From positions 186,001-250,000 of the forward strand of contig NZ_JACHJO010000008.1 in NCBI RefSeq assembly GCF_014203695.1: a DNA stretch of 64,000 nt, read 5' to 3'. Positions 42,303 through 58,866 of the stretch are shown here, piece by piece. The stretch is from Nocardiopsis algeriensis (GTDB lineage: Bacteria > Actinomycetota > Actinomycetes > Streptosporangiales > Streptosporangiaceae). The notes beneath the pieces are model-generated. The model ran no database searches. It was not told where the DNA came from and saw only the letters and a program-made list of their open reading frames with translations. How positions within the stretch are numbered: position 1 is the stretch's first letter; each line of letters begins with the position of its first letter. A program made the position numbers and the translations under genes.

Positions 42303-42647
42303 GTGACTCAGACTGACGCCGACGCCAAGCCCGACAAGGGGCCGAAGCGCCGTACCGGTCCCGTGACGTTCACCAAGCAGGTCGTGGGTGAGCTCCGCAA
42401 GGTTCGCTGGCCCACGCGCCGGGAACTGGTCACCTACACCATCGTCGTCATGGTGTTCGTGCTCGCTGTGGTGGCCTACGTCTCCCTTCTCGACTTCGCC
42501 TTCGCCGAGGCCGTCACCTGGCTGTACGGCGCCTTCGCGTCCCCCGAGGGCGTGGAGTTCCCGAGCATGTCGCCCTGGGCGATCGGCGCCCTCGCCGTCA
42601 TCGTCGTCGGCGGCGGCCTCGCGGCCCTGTTCCGCAGCAAGGAATGA
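42303..42647 (+). CDS. secE: Preprotein translocase subunit SecE, with extra C-terminal hydrophobic segment
   Basis: The core has FTKQVVGELRKVRWPTRRELV followed by the first membrane helix, as in all bacterial SecE. The protein is 114 residues, longer than the usual 60-95, and ends with a second strong hydrophobic stretch (WAIGALAVIVVGGG... LAALF) before a basic RSKE end. SecE stabilises SecY in the translocon. The start is GTG 42303. nusG follows after 163 bp. Confidence 0.93.
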   Translation: MTQTDADAKPDKGPKRRTGPVTFTKQVVGELRKVRWPTRRELVTYTIVVMVFVLAVVAYVSLLDFAFAEAVTWLYGAFASPEGVEFPSMSPWAIGALAVIVVGGGLAALFRSKE

Positions 42648-42810
42648 GCCGCGCGGGGCCGCGCCCGCGGCCCCGACGGGTTCCGTGCCCGCAGGGCCGC
42701 GCCTGGTCCCGTGCCGGCCGGGAAGACCGTAAGCTGGCAGGACCGGGCCCGACGCCGGGCTCTGCCGTGCGTCGCCCCGCAGAGCGAATCCGACGAGAGA
42801 AAGAGCAGCC

Positions 42811-43566
42811 GTGTCCGAGTCCCCACTGACCCCTGACGACTTCCCCGAAGAGGTGCCGGGGCAGCTGTCGGCGGAAGAGGCCGGTCCGGCGGGGGAGCTG
42901 CCGGAGGAGGCCGCCACCGACAGCCCCGAGGCGACCGACGAGGCCGAGGAGGCCCCGCGCCCGGACCCCGTCGAGGAGTTCAAGAACGAGCTGCTGCTGC
43001 TCCCCGGTGAGTGGTACGTCGTGCACACCTACGCCGGGTACGAGAAGCGGGTCAAGGCCAACGTCGAGAGCCGTACCCAGTCGCTCAACATGGAGGAGTA
43101 CATCTTCCAGGTCGAGGTGCCCGAGCACGAGGTCACCGAGGTCAAGAGCGGCAAGCGCCAGCAGGTGACCGAGAAGGTCCTGCCCGGCTACGTGCTCGTG
43201 CGCATGGACCTGACCGACGAGTCGTGGTCGGCCATCCGCAACACCCCCGGCGTCACCGGCTTCGTGGGCCTGTCCAACAAGCCCGCCCCGCTCAGTCTCA
43301 CCGAGGTGGCCAAGCTCCTGGCCCCTGAGCCGGAGGAGGAGCCGGAGAAGGCGCAGCAGGCCAGGTCCGGCGGCGGTGCCGAGGTCCGCTCCGACGTCGC
43401 CTACGAGATCGGCGAGTCCGTCACGGTGATGGAGGGCCCGTTCGCGACGCTGCCCGCCACCGTGAGCGAGATCAACCCCGACACCCAGAAGCTCAAGGTG
43501 TTGGTGTCGATCTTCGGACGCGAGACCCCGGTGGAGCTGTCCTTCAACCAGGTCGCCAAGATCTGA
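42811..43566 (+). CDS. nusG: Transcription termination/antitermination protein NusG
   Basis: This 251-residue protein has an acidic N-terminal extension of about 60 residues common in actinobacteria, then the NGN domain ([47 protein letters not shown]) and the KOW domain ([18 protein letters not shown] ... LSFNQVAKI). It links RNA polymerase with Rho and ribosomes. GTG 42811 follows gagaaagagcag. Confidence 0.96.
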   Translation: MSESPLTPDDFPEEVPGQLSAEEAGPAGELPEEAATDSPEATDEAEEAPRPDPVEEFKNELLLLPGEWYVVHTYAGYEKRVKANVESRTQSLNMEEYIFQVEVPEHEVTEVKSGKRQQVTEKVLPGYVLVRMDLTDESWSAIRNTPGVTGFVGLSNKPAPLSLTEVAKLLAPEPEEEPEKAQQARSGGGAEVRSDVAYEIGESVTVMEGPFATLPATVSEINPDTQKLKVLVSIFGRETPVELSFNQVAKI

Positions 43567-43819
43567 CCGTTTCCCGAGGCAGTCCGGGCACCTGCCCGGG
43601 CGGCGTAGACTTGGTGGGTCCGCCTGTGCGCGGACCCGCTTTCCGTGTCCCGGACAGGGACACCTCCCGGCCCGCCCGGTCCCGGCGGGCCGAGGGCCCC
43701 GCGGCCTGTCCGCGCGGGGCCGTCACCCTTCCCGCGGTGGTCGCCCGGCCGGTCAGGCCGTGCGGCGCGGCGGGAGGTCAGGGGCCGGTACACAACGCAG
43801 ATCAGGCAAAGGACCCGAT

Positions 43820-44248
43820 ATGCCTCCGAAGAAGAAGCTTGCCGCACTCGTCAAGGTGCAGCTCCCGGCCGGCCAGGCCACCCCGGCGCCGCCCGTCGGT
43901 ACCGCTCTCGGTCCGCACGGCGTCAACATCATGGACTTCTGCAAGCAGTACAACGCTGCCACGGAGTCCCAGCGCGGCAACGTCATCCCCGTCGAGATCT
44001 CCATCTACGAGGACCGTTCCTTCAGCTTCGTCACCAAGACGCCTCCGGCGCCGAAGCTGATCCTCAAGGCCGCCGGCCTGGACAAGGCCGCCGGTGAGCC
44101 GGGCCGCAGCGCGGCCGGCTCCATCACGGCCGACCAGGTCCGCGAGATCGCGCAGACCAAGCTGCCCGACCTCAACACCGACGACGTCGAGGCTGCCGCC
44201 AAGATCGTCGCCGGCACCGCCCGCTCGATGGGCATCGAGGTCAAGTAG
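43820..44248 (+). CDS. rplK: 50S ribosomal protein L11
   Basis: This 142-residue protein starts [20 protein letters not shown] and contains [19 protein letters not shown] and [10 protein letters not shown], the L11 signatures. The ATG at 43820 has AAAGGA upstream; the frame stays open earlier but without homology. The upstream 253 bp hold a GC-rich hairpin region and a possible -10 (TAGACT near 43608), the likely promoter of rplKA. Confidence 0.97.
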   Translation: MPPKKKLAALVKVQLPAGQATPAPPVGTALGPHGVNIMDFCKQYNAATESQRGNVIPVEISIYEDRSFSFVTKTPPAPKLILKAAGLDKAAGEPGRSAAGSITADQVREIAQTKLPDLNTDDVEAAAKIVAGTARSMGIEVK

Positions 44249-44359
44249 CCTCGTGCGGTCGCACGGCCCCGGCACGGGGCGGGGCGGCCGGCATCCACGA
44301 CACCGAAGTGGCAGGGCCAGGCGCTGGCCCACCGACCACATGTTCCACGGGAGAACAGC

Positions 44360-45037
44360 GTGAAGCGCAGCAAGAACCACCGCAAGGCCAGTGAGCTGGT
44401 CGACCGCGAGAAGCTCTACAGCCCCTCCGAGGCCGTGAAGCTGGCCAAGGAGACCTCCACCGTCAAGTTCGACGCGACCGTCGAGGTCGCCCTGCGCCTG
44501 GGCGTCGACCCGCGCAAGGCCGACCAGATGGTCCGCGGCACCGTGAACCTGCCGAACGGCACCGGCAAGACCGCTCGGGTCCTGGTCTTCGCGACCGGTG
44601 AGCGTGCCGAGCAGGCCAAGGCCGCGGGCGCCGACCTCATCGGCGACGACGAGATGATCGAGAAGGTCTCCAAGGGCTTCACCGACTTCGACGCCGTCGT
44701 CGCGACCCCGGACCTCATGGGCAAGGTCGGCCGTCTGGGCCGCGTCCTCGGCCCGCGCGGCCTCATGCCCAACCCGAAGACCGGCACGGTCACCCCGGAC
44801 GTGGCCAAGGCCGTGACCGACATCAAGGGCGGCAAGATCGAGTTCCGCGTGGACCGCCACGGGAACCTGCACTTCATCATCGGCAAGGCCTCCTTCTCGG
44901 AGGAGAAGCTGCTGGAGAACTACCAGGCCGCGATCGACGAGGTCCTGCGCCTCAAGCCGTCCGCCGCCAAGGGCCGCTACATCAAGAAGGCCGTGATCAC
45001 CACGAGCATGGGCCCGAGCATCCCGCTCGACGCCTGA
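44360..45037 (+). CDS. rplA: 50S ribosomal protein L1
   Basis: This protein of 225 residues ([15 protein letters not shown] start) has [51 protein letters not shown] and a normal C-terminus. It binds 23S rRNA and represses its own operon by binding mRNA in many bacteria. It follows rplK by 111 bp and ends at a strong terminator. Confidence 0.97.
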   Translation: MKRSKNHRKASELVDREKLYSPSEAVKLAKETSTVKFDATVEVALRLGVDPRKADQMVRGTVNLPNGTGKTARVLVFATGERAEQAKAAGADLIGDDEMIEKVSKGFTDFDAVVATPDLMGKVGRLGRVLGPRGLMPNPKTGTVTPDVAKAVTDIKGGKIEFRVDRHGNLHFIIGKASFSEEKLLENYQAAIDEVLRLKPSAAKGRYIKKAVITTSMGPSIPLDA

Positions 45038-45080
45038 GTCCTCCGGCCTCCCGCCCCGGCGGGTCGCGGTTGAGAACGAG

Positions 45081-45115
45081 AGCGGCCCCCGGTTCCGTCG
45101 GAACCGGGGGCCGCT
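45081..45115. terminator. Terminator between rplA and the convergent lipoprotein gene
   Basis: A perfect 16-bp stem (agcggcccccggttcc and its complement) closes on gtc. It lies 43 bp after rplA and 25 bp before the end of the convergent gene, so it can serve both. Confidence 0.92.
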
Positions 45116-45140
45116 TCGCGTGTACGGGAGGAGTGGCGCC

Positions 45141-45989
45141 TCAGGCGGCCAGGTCGCCGATCTGGTCGTCGGCCGGAACCTCGAAGGAGGTGCTGCCGAC
45201 GGAGGAGAACTCGATCCATGCCTGGGACGCGGAGTCGGCGAACTCGATGCGCATCGGGAAGCCGTCCTCGCTCACCCACAGGCGGCAGGGCACGTCCTCG
45301 CCGGGGGTCGGGAGGAAGACCGCACTGACCGCGCTGCGCTCCTCCGCGCTCAGGGCCTCGAACTCGGCGGAGGTGAGGATGCCCGCGACGATGGTGGTGT
45401 CGACCCCGTCGATCTGCTCCTCACCCGACTCCTCCACCTGCTCGAGGCCGGCGAAGACGTCGGTGATCAGGGGGAGCTGGTTGACGTCGAAGGCACCGGT
45501 GATGTCGGAGGCCGTGCCGCTGTCGCCGTCGCGCACCCACGGGGATTCCCCGTAGACGCCGTACGGGTTGGCGATGAGGGCCTCCTGGCCCTCGGGGATG
45601 AGGACGGTGGTGGTGGCGAGTTCCTCCTCGGTGACGCCCTCGGGAAGCCCGCCGCCCAGGGCGAAGAGGCCGGCCATCGCCTCGCCGATCTCCGGCATGT
45701 ACACGCTGACCTGGACGGCCGCGGGGTCGTCCATGACCGCGTAGGTCATGGAGATGGAGGTCTCGCCCTCCGTGGCGTCCTGGGCGGTGCCCTCGAGTTC
45801 GAAGGTGTAGCTGGTGACTTCCTGGGTGTTCTCGGTCAGGCTGCCCAGGAGGTCGGAGAGGCTGTCACCGGCGGCCTCGGTGGCCTCGACCGGGGCCTCG
45901 GTGGTCTCGTCGGGGGCGTCGCTCCCACAGGCGGTGAGGGAGAGGGCGAGGGCACCGGCAGCGATCATGGCCGGCAGAGAGGTCTTCAA
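45141..45989 (-). CDS. Lipoprotein, LppX/LprG-like fold likely
   Basis: The 282-residue product has a signal sequence and lipobox (LALSLTAC near residue 21), an acidic Thr/Glu linker, then SLSDLLGSLTENTQEVTSYTF and an antiparallel-strand-rich domain ending WIEFSSVGSTSFEVPADDQI. The plan resembles mycobacterial LprG/LppX-type lipid-carrying lipoproteins, and similar genes sit at this position in other actinomycetes; the functional call is inference. TTG 45989 gives the shortest proper signal peptide; the frame is open upstream without signal features. Confidence 0.8.
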   Translation of the reverse strand: MKTSLPAMIAAGALALSLTACGSDAPDETTEAPVEATEAAGDSLSDLLGSLTENTQEVTSYTFELEGTAQDATEGETSISMTYAVMDDPAAVQVSVYMPEIGEAMAGLFALGGGLPEGVTEEELATTTVLIPEGQEALIANPYGVYGESPWVRDGDSGTASDITGAFDVNQLPLITDVFAGLEQVEESGEEQIDGVDTTIVAGILTSAEFEALSAEERSAVSAVFLPTPGEDVPCRLWVSEDGFPMRIEFADSASQAWIEFSSVGSTSFEVPADDQIGDLAA

Positions 45990-46197
45990 GGGGGAATTTC
46001 TTTCTTCTGTAGGGGGAGGGCACGAGGACAGGCAGGTGCCCGTAGGAGGAACATGGTGCCACGTACCTCCGACATACGGGATGATTTTTCGCTTTTCGGG
46101 TGGAGCATCGTGCCTTTTGATGCGGTTCTGCGATTCCGAGGTGACCGAACCCACCCCGCCCTTTCCAGGGGAGGAGCGGACACCTCCCGGGGTCGGG

Positions 46198-46436
46198 TAC
46201 GATGGGTTCTTGCCGAAGACCGCTGGTCGTCACCCGCTCGGGTGACCTAAGGACCCATCCGCGATGGGCGCCCGCGCAGGTGTCACAAGAGCTTTCCCGT
46301 CCTCCGCGCGCCTCCGGGTGCGCACCCAGGACGCGGTCGTGCCCCGTGCGCCTCGCGCTCGGGGCTTTTTCTCGTGCTGACGCCGATCGCGAGGGTCCTT
46401 GGGAGCCAACCAGCGTTCACTGTTGGAAGGAGTCCC
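46198..46436 (+). promoter_or_regulatory. rplJL promoter and L10 leader with attenuator-like terminator
   Basis: TACGAT (46198-46203) is a likely -10. The leader of about 230 nt to rplJ includes gccccg...cggggc followed by five Ts (46341-46370), a rare U-tailed terminator here, and then a segment ending ttggaaggagtccc before the ATG. Position and structure match the L10 leader by which L10-(L12)4 represses its own operon. The premature terminator suggests attenuation. Confidence 0.7.
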
Positions 46437-46964
46437 ATGGCGAGGCCGGACAAGGCAGCCGCGGTCGCCGAGCTCGCGGAGGAGTTCCGCGGGTCCAGCG
46501 GCGCCGTGCTGACCGAATACCGGGGGCTCACTGTGGCTCAGCTCACCGAGCTGCGCCGTAGCCTCGGCCAGACCGCGCGTTTTCGCGTCGTCAAGAACAC
46601 GCTGACCAAGCTGGCCCTCAAGGAGGCCGGTGTCGAGGCGCAGATCGACGATCTTCTCGTCGGCTCGTCCGCCATCGCCTTCGTCCACGGAGACGTGGTC
46701 GAGGCAGCCAAGGGTCTGCGTGACTTCTCGAAGGCGAACTCGCCCCTGGTGATCAAGGGCGGCATCATCGACGGCAAGTCGATGAGTGCCGAGGACGTCA
46801 CCAAGCTGGCCGACCTGGAGTCCCGAGAGGTTCTTCTCTCGAAGCTGGCAGGCGCGCTCAAGGCCAAGCAGGGCCAGGCCGCCGCCCTCTTCCAGGCGCT
46901 TCCCTCCAAGGCCGTGCGCCTCGCGCAGGCCCTGGCGGACAAGCGCTCCGAAGAAGCTGCCTGA
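46437..46964 (+). CDS. rplJ: 50S ribosomal protein L10
   Basis: The product (175 residues) starts [17 protein letters not shown], contains [18 protein letters not shown] and [12 protein letters not shown], and ends in the helical L12-binding region with [14 protein letters not shown] 46437 has GGAAGGAG upstream. L10 anchors L12 dimers in the ribosomal stalk; rplL follows after 100 bp. Confidence 0.97.
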   Translation: MARPDKAAAVAELAEEFRGSSGAVLTEYRGLTVAQLTELRRSLGQTARFRVVKNTLTKLALKEAGVEAQIDDLLVGSSAIAFVHGDVVEAAKGLRDFSKANSPLVIKGGIIDGKSMSAEDVTKLADLESREVLLSKLAGALKAKQGQAAALFQALPSKAVRLAQALADKRSEEAA

Positions 46965-47064
46965 ACCATTTGAACCACGCCGGGCGCCGTGTCGGCGCCC
47001 GTCCCCTGGCTCGCACGCGAGGCCGACAGGCGCGCGTGTCCTGTAGAGAAAGAGAGATCGCACC

Positions 47065-47451
47065 ATGGCGAAGCTCAGCAACGAGGACCTGCTTGCCGCG
47101 TTCGAGGAGATGACCCTCCTCGAGCTCTCCGAGTTCGTCAAGCTCTTCGAGGACAAGTTCGACGTCACCGCCGCTGCTCCGGCCGCTGTCGTCGCCGCCG
47201 CCCCGGGTGGCGGCGGTGCCGCCGCCGAGGCCGAGGAGCAGAGCGAGTTCGACGTCGTCCTCGAGGCCGCCGGCGACAAGAAGATCCAGGTCATCAAGGA
47301 GGTCCGCGGCCTCACGAGCCTGGGCCTCAAGGAGGCCAAGGACCTGGTCGACAACGCTCCGAAGGCGCTGCTCGAGGGCGTCAACAAGGAGACCGCGGAG
47401 AAGGCCAAGGCCGCCCTCGAGGGCGCCGGCGCCACCGTCACCCTCAAGTAG
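47065..47451 (+). CDS. rplL: 50S ribosomal protein L7/L12
   Basis: This stalk protein of 128 residues has the N-terminal dimerisation helix region ([18 protein letters not shown]), the Ala/Gly hinge, and the factor-binding domain ([39 protein letters not shown]). It recruits elongation factors. A terminator hairpin starts 35 bp after the stop. Confidence 0.97.
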   Translation: MAKLSNEDLLAAFEEMTLLELSEFVKLFEDKFDVTAAAPAAVVAAAPGGGGAAAEAEEQSEFDVVLEAAGDKKIQVIKEVRGLTSLGLKEAKDLVDNAPKALLEGVNKETAEKAKAALEGAGATVTLK

Positions 47452-47486
47452 TCCCGCACGGGCCGCAGAAGCCCGCTGACTGCGCC

Positions 47487-47522
47487 GAGCGGCCGTTCCA
47501 CCTCCGGGAGGGACGGCCGCTC
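47487..47522 (+). terminator. Terminator after rplL
   Basis: Stem gagcggccgt/acggccgctc with a further partly paired loop, between rplL and the long rpoB upstream region. Confidence 0.78.
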
Positions 47523-48123
47523 CGTCGTGTCCGCAGTGGTTCCCCTCCCGGATCTGTGCGAAGCTGGTCCCCGTCCGGAAGGAAATCGAGACCGGACCGC
47601 GCGTGCGAACTGTCCCCCGGACACGGTAATCTCCCCTCCCGGGAAGCTTGACCGGCTTCTGCGGAAGGGTTTACCCGTCTGGTGCGGGGGAATCCTTCGA
47701 ATGTCCGCCCGGTCACAGTTCCCCAGGGGCCAGGGCACGCAGTCCCCCTCCCGGCGAGGTCCGCACCGGCCACGGCAGTTCGCGCGAGCCGCCGCAGCCG
47801 ATCCGGGTCGGCCGTCCCCGCGGGAAGGTGGGACCGGGTGAGGGCTTGACGGATCGCTCCGCACGGGTGATCCTGCCGGTGTCGTGAGTGCTGCTGTGGA
47901 CCATGAGTGGACAGCGGTGTAGTCTTCGGCTACACTGCTCTTTTGCGCTGCCCTTTGGTGATCCCTGTCCCGGTGTGCGACTGCCGACCATGCCCGCGTG
48001 GTCTGGACACGGTAGCTCGCCCCGCCCGATGTGACCGTCTCAACCGCGTTGCGGCGGTCCTTCTCGTGACGGATCGTCTGGCGTGCGCGCTTCAACCGCC
48101 ACAAGCCTTCGGAAGGACCCCTG
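47523..48123 (+). promoter_or_regulatory. 600-bp rpoB upstream region, no gene
   Basis: I found no coding region here. A candidate -35 TTGACG (47846-47851) has a weak -10 (gatcct) 17 bp later. A small inverted repeat tgtagtcttcggctaca lies at 47919-47935. The length and position are consistent with a separate rpoBC promoter, as known from other actinomycetes. The start site cannot be fixed from sequence. Confidence 0.5.
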
Positions 48124-51591
<3,468 letters not shown>

Positions 51592-51625
51592 CTTCCGCAT
51601 CCTTCGAGAGCAGGGGACGAATTAA

Positions 51626-55504
<3,879 letters not shown>

Positions 55505-55519
55505 TGCTGGTGTGAAGTG

Positions 55520-55568
55520 ACGGCGGCGGCCTGCTGCTCCCTGGGAGAGGGGGCGGTGCCGCCGCCGT
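55520..55568 (+). terminator. rpoBC terminator
   Basis: An 11-bp perfect stem (acggcggcggc/gccgccgccgt) encloses a partly structured 27-base loop, 15 bp after rpoC. Confidence 0.85.
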
Positions 55569-55631
55569 TCGCTGTCGAGGGTCCGCCTGTGGCGGACGGG
55601 AGAAAGGCGCCTGGGCGCCGGCGGGAGAAGC

Positions 55632-57500
55632 ATGACCGAGAACAGCGGACGGGGCTCCGACGCTGAGGACTCGTGGTTCACACCCAGCGAGGACCGTTTC
55701 CGCAAGCAGGCGGAGTACGAGGACCCGCTCGAGGGGAAGCAGGAACAGGAGACGGTCTTCCCGGACAGCGGCGGCTATGCGGGGCTGAGTTCGTCGCGTC
55801 CGGCGCTGGCGGACCCCTATCCGGAGGCCCTTGGCGGCCCTCCGGCGGCGCCTGCGACACCACCGGCGCCGCCGAACCCCCTCTCCTACCCGGGGGCGAG
55901 CGCGGCGGCCTACCAGCCGCTCAGCCGCTTCGACGACCTGGAGGAAGAGCCCCGGTGGCCCGAGAGCCGCGAGGAGGAGAAGCCGGAGGCGGCGCCCGCA
56001 CCGGAGCGGGAGGAGCGGGAGGAGCAGGCCGTCGCGGACGAGCCCCGCTGGGTCGACGTCCCCGAGCCCGGAACCCTCACCGGAAGCCACCCCATGGTGG
56101 GCGCGGACCCCGCACCGGCCCCGGAGGGACCGGCGCCGGAGGAACGCGAGACGAGCTGGCACGACGTGCCCCTGCCCGGAACGGCCGACGAGGGCCGCGG
56201 AAGCGGCACCTGGGACACGGGCGCCTCCTCTTGGGACGACACCCGCGGCCCCGGTGACACCGGGGGCCGGCAGGACACCTGGGCCCCGGCGGAGGAGGCG
56301 GCTCCCGCCGGGCGCGAGCCGTGGGGCGACGGCTACGGCGACGAGCTCTCCGCACCGCCCGCGAGCGGCAACACCTGGGCCTTTGAGCGCGACGACCCCC
56401 GTCTTCCGGAGGTCGTGCGCGAGGCCGAGCGGCGTCGGCGCGAGGAGCGCGAGGAGGCGGCGTCCGGCCCCGACACCGGTGAGCTGTCGGCCGCGGTGCC
56501 CACCTCCGACGACCCGCTGGCCGCGATCGCCGACATGCAGTCGCGGGCCCGGGCGATGGAGGAGGACGACCCCCTCGGCCACGAGGGCTCCTATGCCGAC
56601 CGGGACCTCGCCTCGGGTGGCGACGGCTTCCGGGGCGGACACCGGGGCTCCCACAGGGCCGACCACGGGAACGCCTACGGCGAGCCCTACGGTGGCCAGG
56701 ACTCCTACCGGGACCGGGGCGCCTACGGGGACGGGGACACCTACGGTGGCCAGGACTCCTACGAGGAGCCGGACGCCTACGGCGACCGGGGCGCCTACGG
56801 TGGCCAGGACTCCTACGAGGAGCGGGACACCTACGGTGAGCCCTACGGCGAGCAGGACGGGTACGGCGACCGGGGCGCCCACGGTGATCCCTACGGAGCC
56901 GGCGTCCGCGGCGGCCTCCACGAGGAGGACGATCCTCTCGGCGGGGAGCCCCGCGACCCCTACGGCGCCTACACCGGGAACGGCCTCCACGGGAACGAGG
57001 ACGGCGGGTCCGGCCGCGTCTCCCCGGCGTCCACCGCACCCGGGTTCGCGGACGGGGACGACGAGGACCCCGGAGAGGCACAGGGGGCGGAGGAGTCCGA
57101 GTACGACGACGGCTTCACCCCGGCCGACTACGGCATGCCGGTCCAGCCGAGGAAGCGCAGGCGGGACCGGATCACCGAGGACTTCCCCGGCTTCGAGGAC
57201 CGGCCGCCGGGCGGCGAGCTCGGTGACGCCTACCCCGGATACGACAGCATCGAGGGCCTCGCCGACACCGAGCGGGGTGCCCTGGTCACCATGTGGCTGG
57301 GCGTCGCCTCCCTGATCCCGGTGATCGGTGCGGTCACCGCCCTGGTCGCGCTCCTGGTCACGGGGCCCAAGGCCAAGAAGGCGATCCGGGAGTCGCGCGG
57401 CGAGCTGGACGGCCACGGGCTGATCGCGATCGGCACCGGCCTCTCGGGACTCGGCATCGCCGTCACCGTGATCTCCGTCGCGCTCTGGCTGATCCTGTAG
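55632..57500 (+). CDS. Disordered, repeat-containing protein with C-terminal DUF4190-type membrane domain
   Basis: The 622-residue protein has about 535 N-terminal residues rich in Glu, Asp, Pro, Gly and Tyr, without predicted fold. These include YGGQDSY-type repeats of 18 residues. A C-terminal domain with two membrane helices follows: ERGALVTMWLGVASLIPVI, then GPKAKKAIRESRGELDGHG and LGIAVTVISVALWLIL, the DUF4190 pattern. The N-terminal part should be cytoplasmic. The function is unknown. The gene fills the space between rpoC and rpsL and has terminators on both sides. Confidence 0.88.
   Translation: MTENSGRGSDAEDSWFTPSEDRFRKQAEYEDPLEGKQEQETVFPDSGGYAGLSSSRPALADPYPEALGGPPAAPATPPAPPNPLSYPGASAAAYQPLSRFDDLEEEPRWPESREEEKPEAAPAPEREEREEQAVADEPRWVDVPEPGTLTGSHPMVGADPAPAPEGPAPEERETSWHDVPLPGTADEGRGSGTWDTGASSWDDTRGPGDTGGRQDTWAPAEEAAPAGREPWGDGYGDELSAPPASGNTWAFERDDPRLPEVVREAERRRREEREEAASGPDTGELSAAVPTSDDPLAAIADMQSRARAMEEDDPLGHEGSYADRDLASGGDGFRGGHRGSHRADHGNAYGEPYGGQDSYRDRGAYGDGDTYGGQDSYEEPDAYGDRGAYGGQDSYEERDTYGEPYGEQDGYGDRGAHGDPYGAGVRGGLHEEDDPLGGEPRDPYGAYTGNGLHGNEDGGSGRVSPASTAPGFADGDDEDPGEAQGAEESEYDDGFTPADYGMPVQPRKRRRDRITEDFPGFEDRPPGGELGDAYPGYDSIEGLADTERGALVTMWLGVASLIPVIGAVTALVALLVTGPKAKKAIRESRGELDGHGLIAIGTGLSGLGIAVTVISVALWLIL
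56688..56816 (+). repeat. 54-bp tandem repeats in the disordered part of the DUF4190 protein
   Basis: The stretch tacggtggccaggactccta recurs at 56688, 56742 and 56796, spaced exactly 54 bp. The bases between vary but keep Asp, Arg, Gly, Ala and Tyr codons. Each unit encodes YGGQDSY plus a charged spacer. Confidence 0.88.
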
Positions 57501-57507
57501 CACATGG

Positions 57508-57546
57508 GCCCGCTCCCCTGTGACAATGGTCTGCGGGGGAGCGGGC
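57508..57546 (+). terminator. Terminator after the DUF4190 gene
   Basis: An 11-bp perfect stem (gcccgctcccc/ggggagcgggc) with a 17-base loop starts 7 bp after the stop codon. Confidence 0.88.
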
Positions 57547-57979
57547 GCACAGCCGGAAGAACCCGCCGGGCAGGACTTGCGAGGGTCCGCCCCGGTGGAA
57601 AGCGGAAGCGAAAACACTCCGGAACGGCGTAGACTGGTGGTGACCCACGGCTATGCTGGGACCGGTTCCACGGTTCTTGCGATGTCGCACGCCGTTTTGC
57701 TCCGCAGAGGGGTGACGCGGTAGCCTGTGTGATTGTGCCCGTGAGTCAACGGGTCGCACGTGTGTGTGCGGCGCCCGGTCGGAGAGACCTGCGGCGTGAG
57801 GCGCACGTGAACCCTCTCCCGTGAATCGGCCCCAGACGGGTGTCCTTTCCTCTTTGCCGTGTGCGAGAGCAAGCGCGACACGCCCGACCTCGGGGGTCGG
57901 GGGAGATTCGGGAAATCAGCAGGTCAATAGCGATACGGCTACGAGAACCGGCGTAGGTCACGAGGAAGACGGAGACGCG
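57547..57979 (+). promoter_or_regulatory. Upstream region of the str operon, no gene
   Basis: No coding region is evident in these 433 bp; the rpsL frame is open to 57821 but similarity begins only at 57980. A TAGACT at 57630-57635 and a TATGCT at 57652-57657 are candidate -10 elements, with no strong -35. This should be the leader of rpsL-rpsG-fusA-tuf. Confidence 0.45.
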
Positions 57980-58351
57980 GTGCCCACCATCCAGCAGCTG
58001 GTCCGTAAGGGCCGACAGGACAAGGTCGCAAAGAACAAGACCCCGGCGCTGAAGGGGAGTCCTCAGCGGCGCGGTGTGTGCACGCGCGTTTACACCACCA
58101 CGCCCAAGAAGCCGAACTCCGCCCTGCGCAAGGTCGCTCGCGTCAAGCTGAGCAGCCAGATCGAGGTCACGGCCTACATTCCCGGCATCGGCCACAACCT
58201 CCAGGAGCACAGCATCGTGCTCGTGCGCGGTGGTCGTGTGAAGGACCTGCCGGGCGTCCGTTACCGCATCGTCCGCGGTTCGCTCGACACCCAGGGTGTC
58301 CGCAACCGCAAGCAGGCGCGTAGCCGTTACGGCGCCAAGAAGGAGAAGTAA
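57980..58351 (+). CDS. rpsL: 30S ribosomal protein S12
   Basis: This protein of 123 residues starts [15 protein letters not shown] and contains [15 protein letters not shown] and [16 protein letters not shown]43 and K88, the sites of common streptomycin-resistance changes, are the wild-type lysines. GTG 57980 is the standard start; it is two bases before rpsG at the other end, and the operon continues with fusA and tuf. Confidence 0.98.
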   Translation: MPTIQQLVRKGRQDKVAKNKTPALKGSPQRRGVCTRVYTTTPKKPNSALRKVARVKLSSQIEVTAYIPGIGHNLQEHSIVLVRGGRVKDLPGVRYRIVRGSLDTQGVRNRKQARSRYGAKKEK

Positions 58352-58353
58352 GC

Positions 58354-58824
58354 ATGCCGCGCAAGGGCCCGGCGCCGAAGCGCCAGCTCATCACCGACCC
58401 GGTCTACGGCTCGCCGCTCGTCACCGCACTGATCAACAAGGTGCTGCTCGACGGCAAGCGCTCCCTCGCCCAGAGCGTCGTCTACGACGCCCTGGAGGGA
58501 GCCCGCGAGAAGACCGGCCAGGACCCGCTCGTCGTTCTCAAGCGAGCCCTGGACAACGTCAAGCCCGCGCTCGAGGTCCGCAGCCGCCGCGTCGGTGGCG
58601 CGACCTACCAGGTTCCGGTCGAGGTCCGCGCCTCCCGGTCCACCACTCTGGCCCTTCGCTGGCTGGTCTCCTACTCGCGTCAGCGCCGTGAGAAGACCAT
58701 GACCGAGCGTCTGATGAACGAGCTGGTCGACGCCAGCAACGGTCTGGGCGCCGCTGTCAAGAAGCGCGAGGACACGCACAAGATGGCCGAGTCCAACAAG
58801 GCCTTCGCCCACTACCGCTGGTAA
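58354..58824 (+). CDS. rpsG: 30S ribosomal protein S7
   Basis: This 156-residue protein begins [20 protein letters not shown] and has [34 protein letters not shown] and [20 protein letters not shown], normal for actinobacterial S7. It starts 2 bp after rpsL and binds the 3' domain of 16S rRNA. Confidence 0.98.
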   Translation: MPRKGPAPKRQLITDPVYGSPLVTALINKVLLDGKRSLAQSVVYDALEGAREKTGQDPLVVLKRALDNVKPALEVRSRRVGGATYQVPVEVRASRSTTLALRWLVSYSRQRREKTMTERLMNELVDASNGLGAAVKKREDTHKMAESNKAFAHYRW

Positions 58825-58866
58825 CCCTGCGGTTGTATCGCATTAAACCGAGGGAAGACGAGCCTC

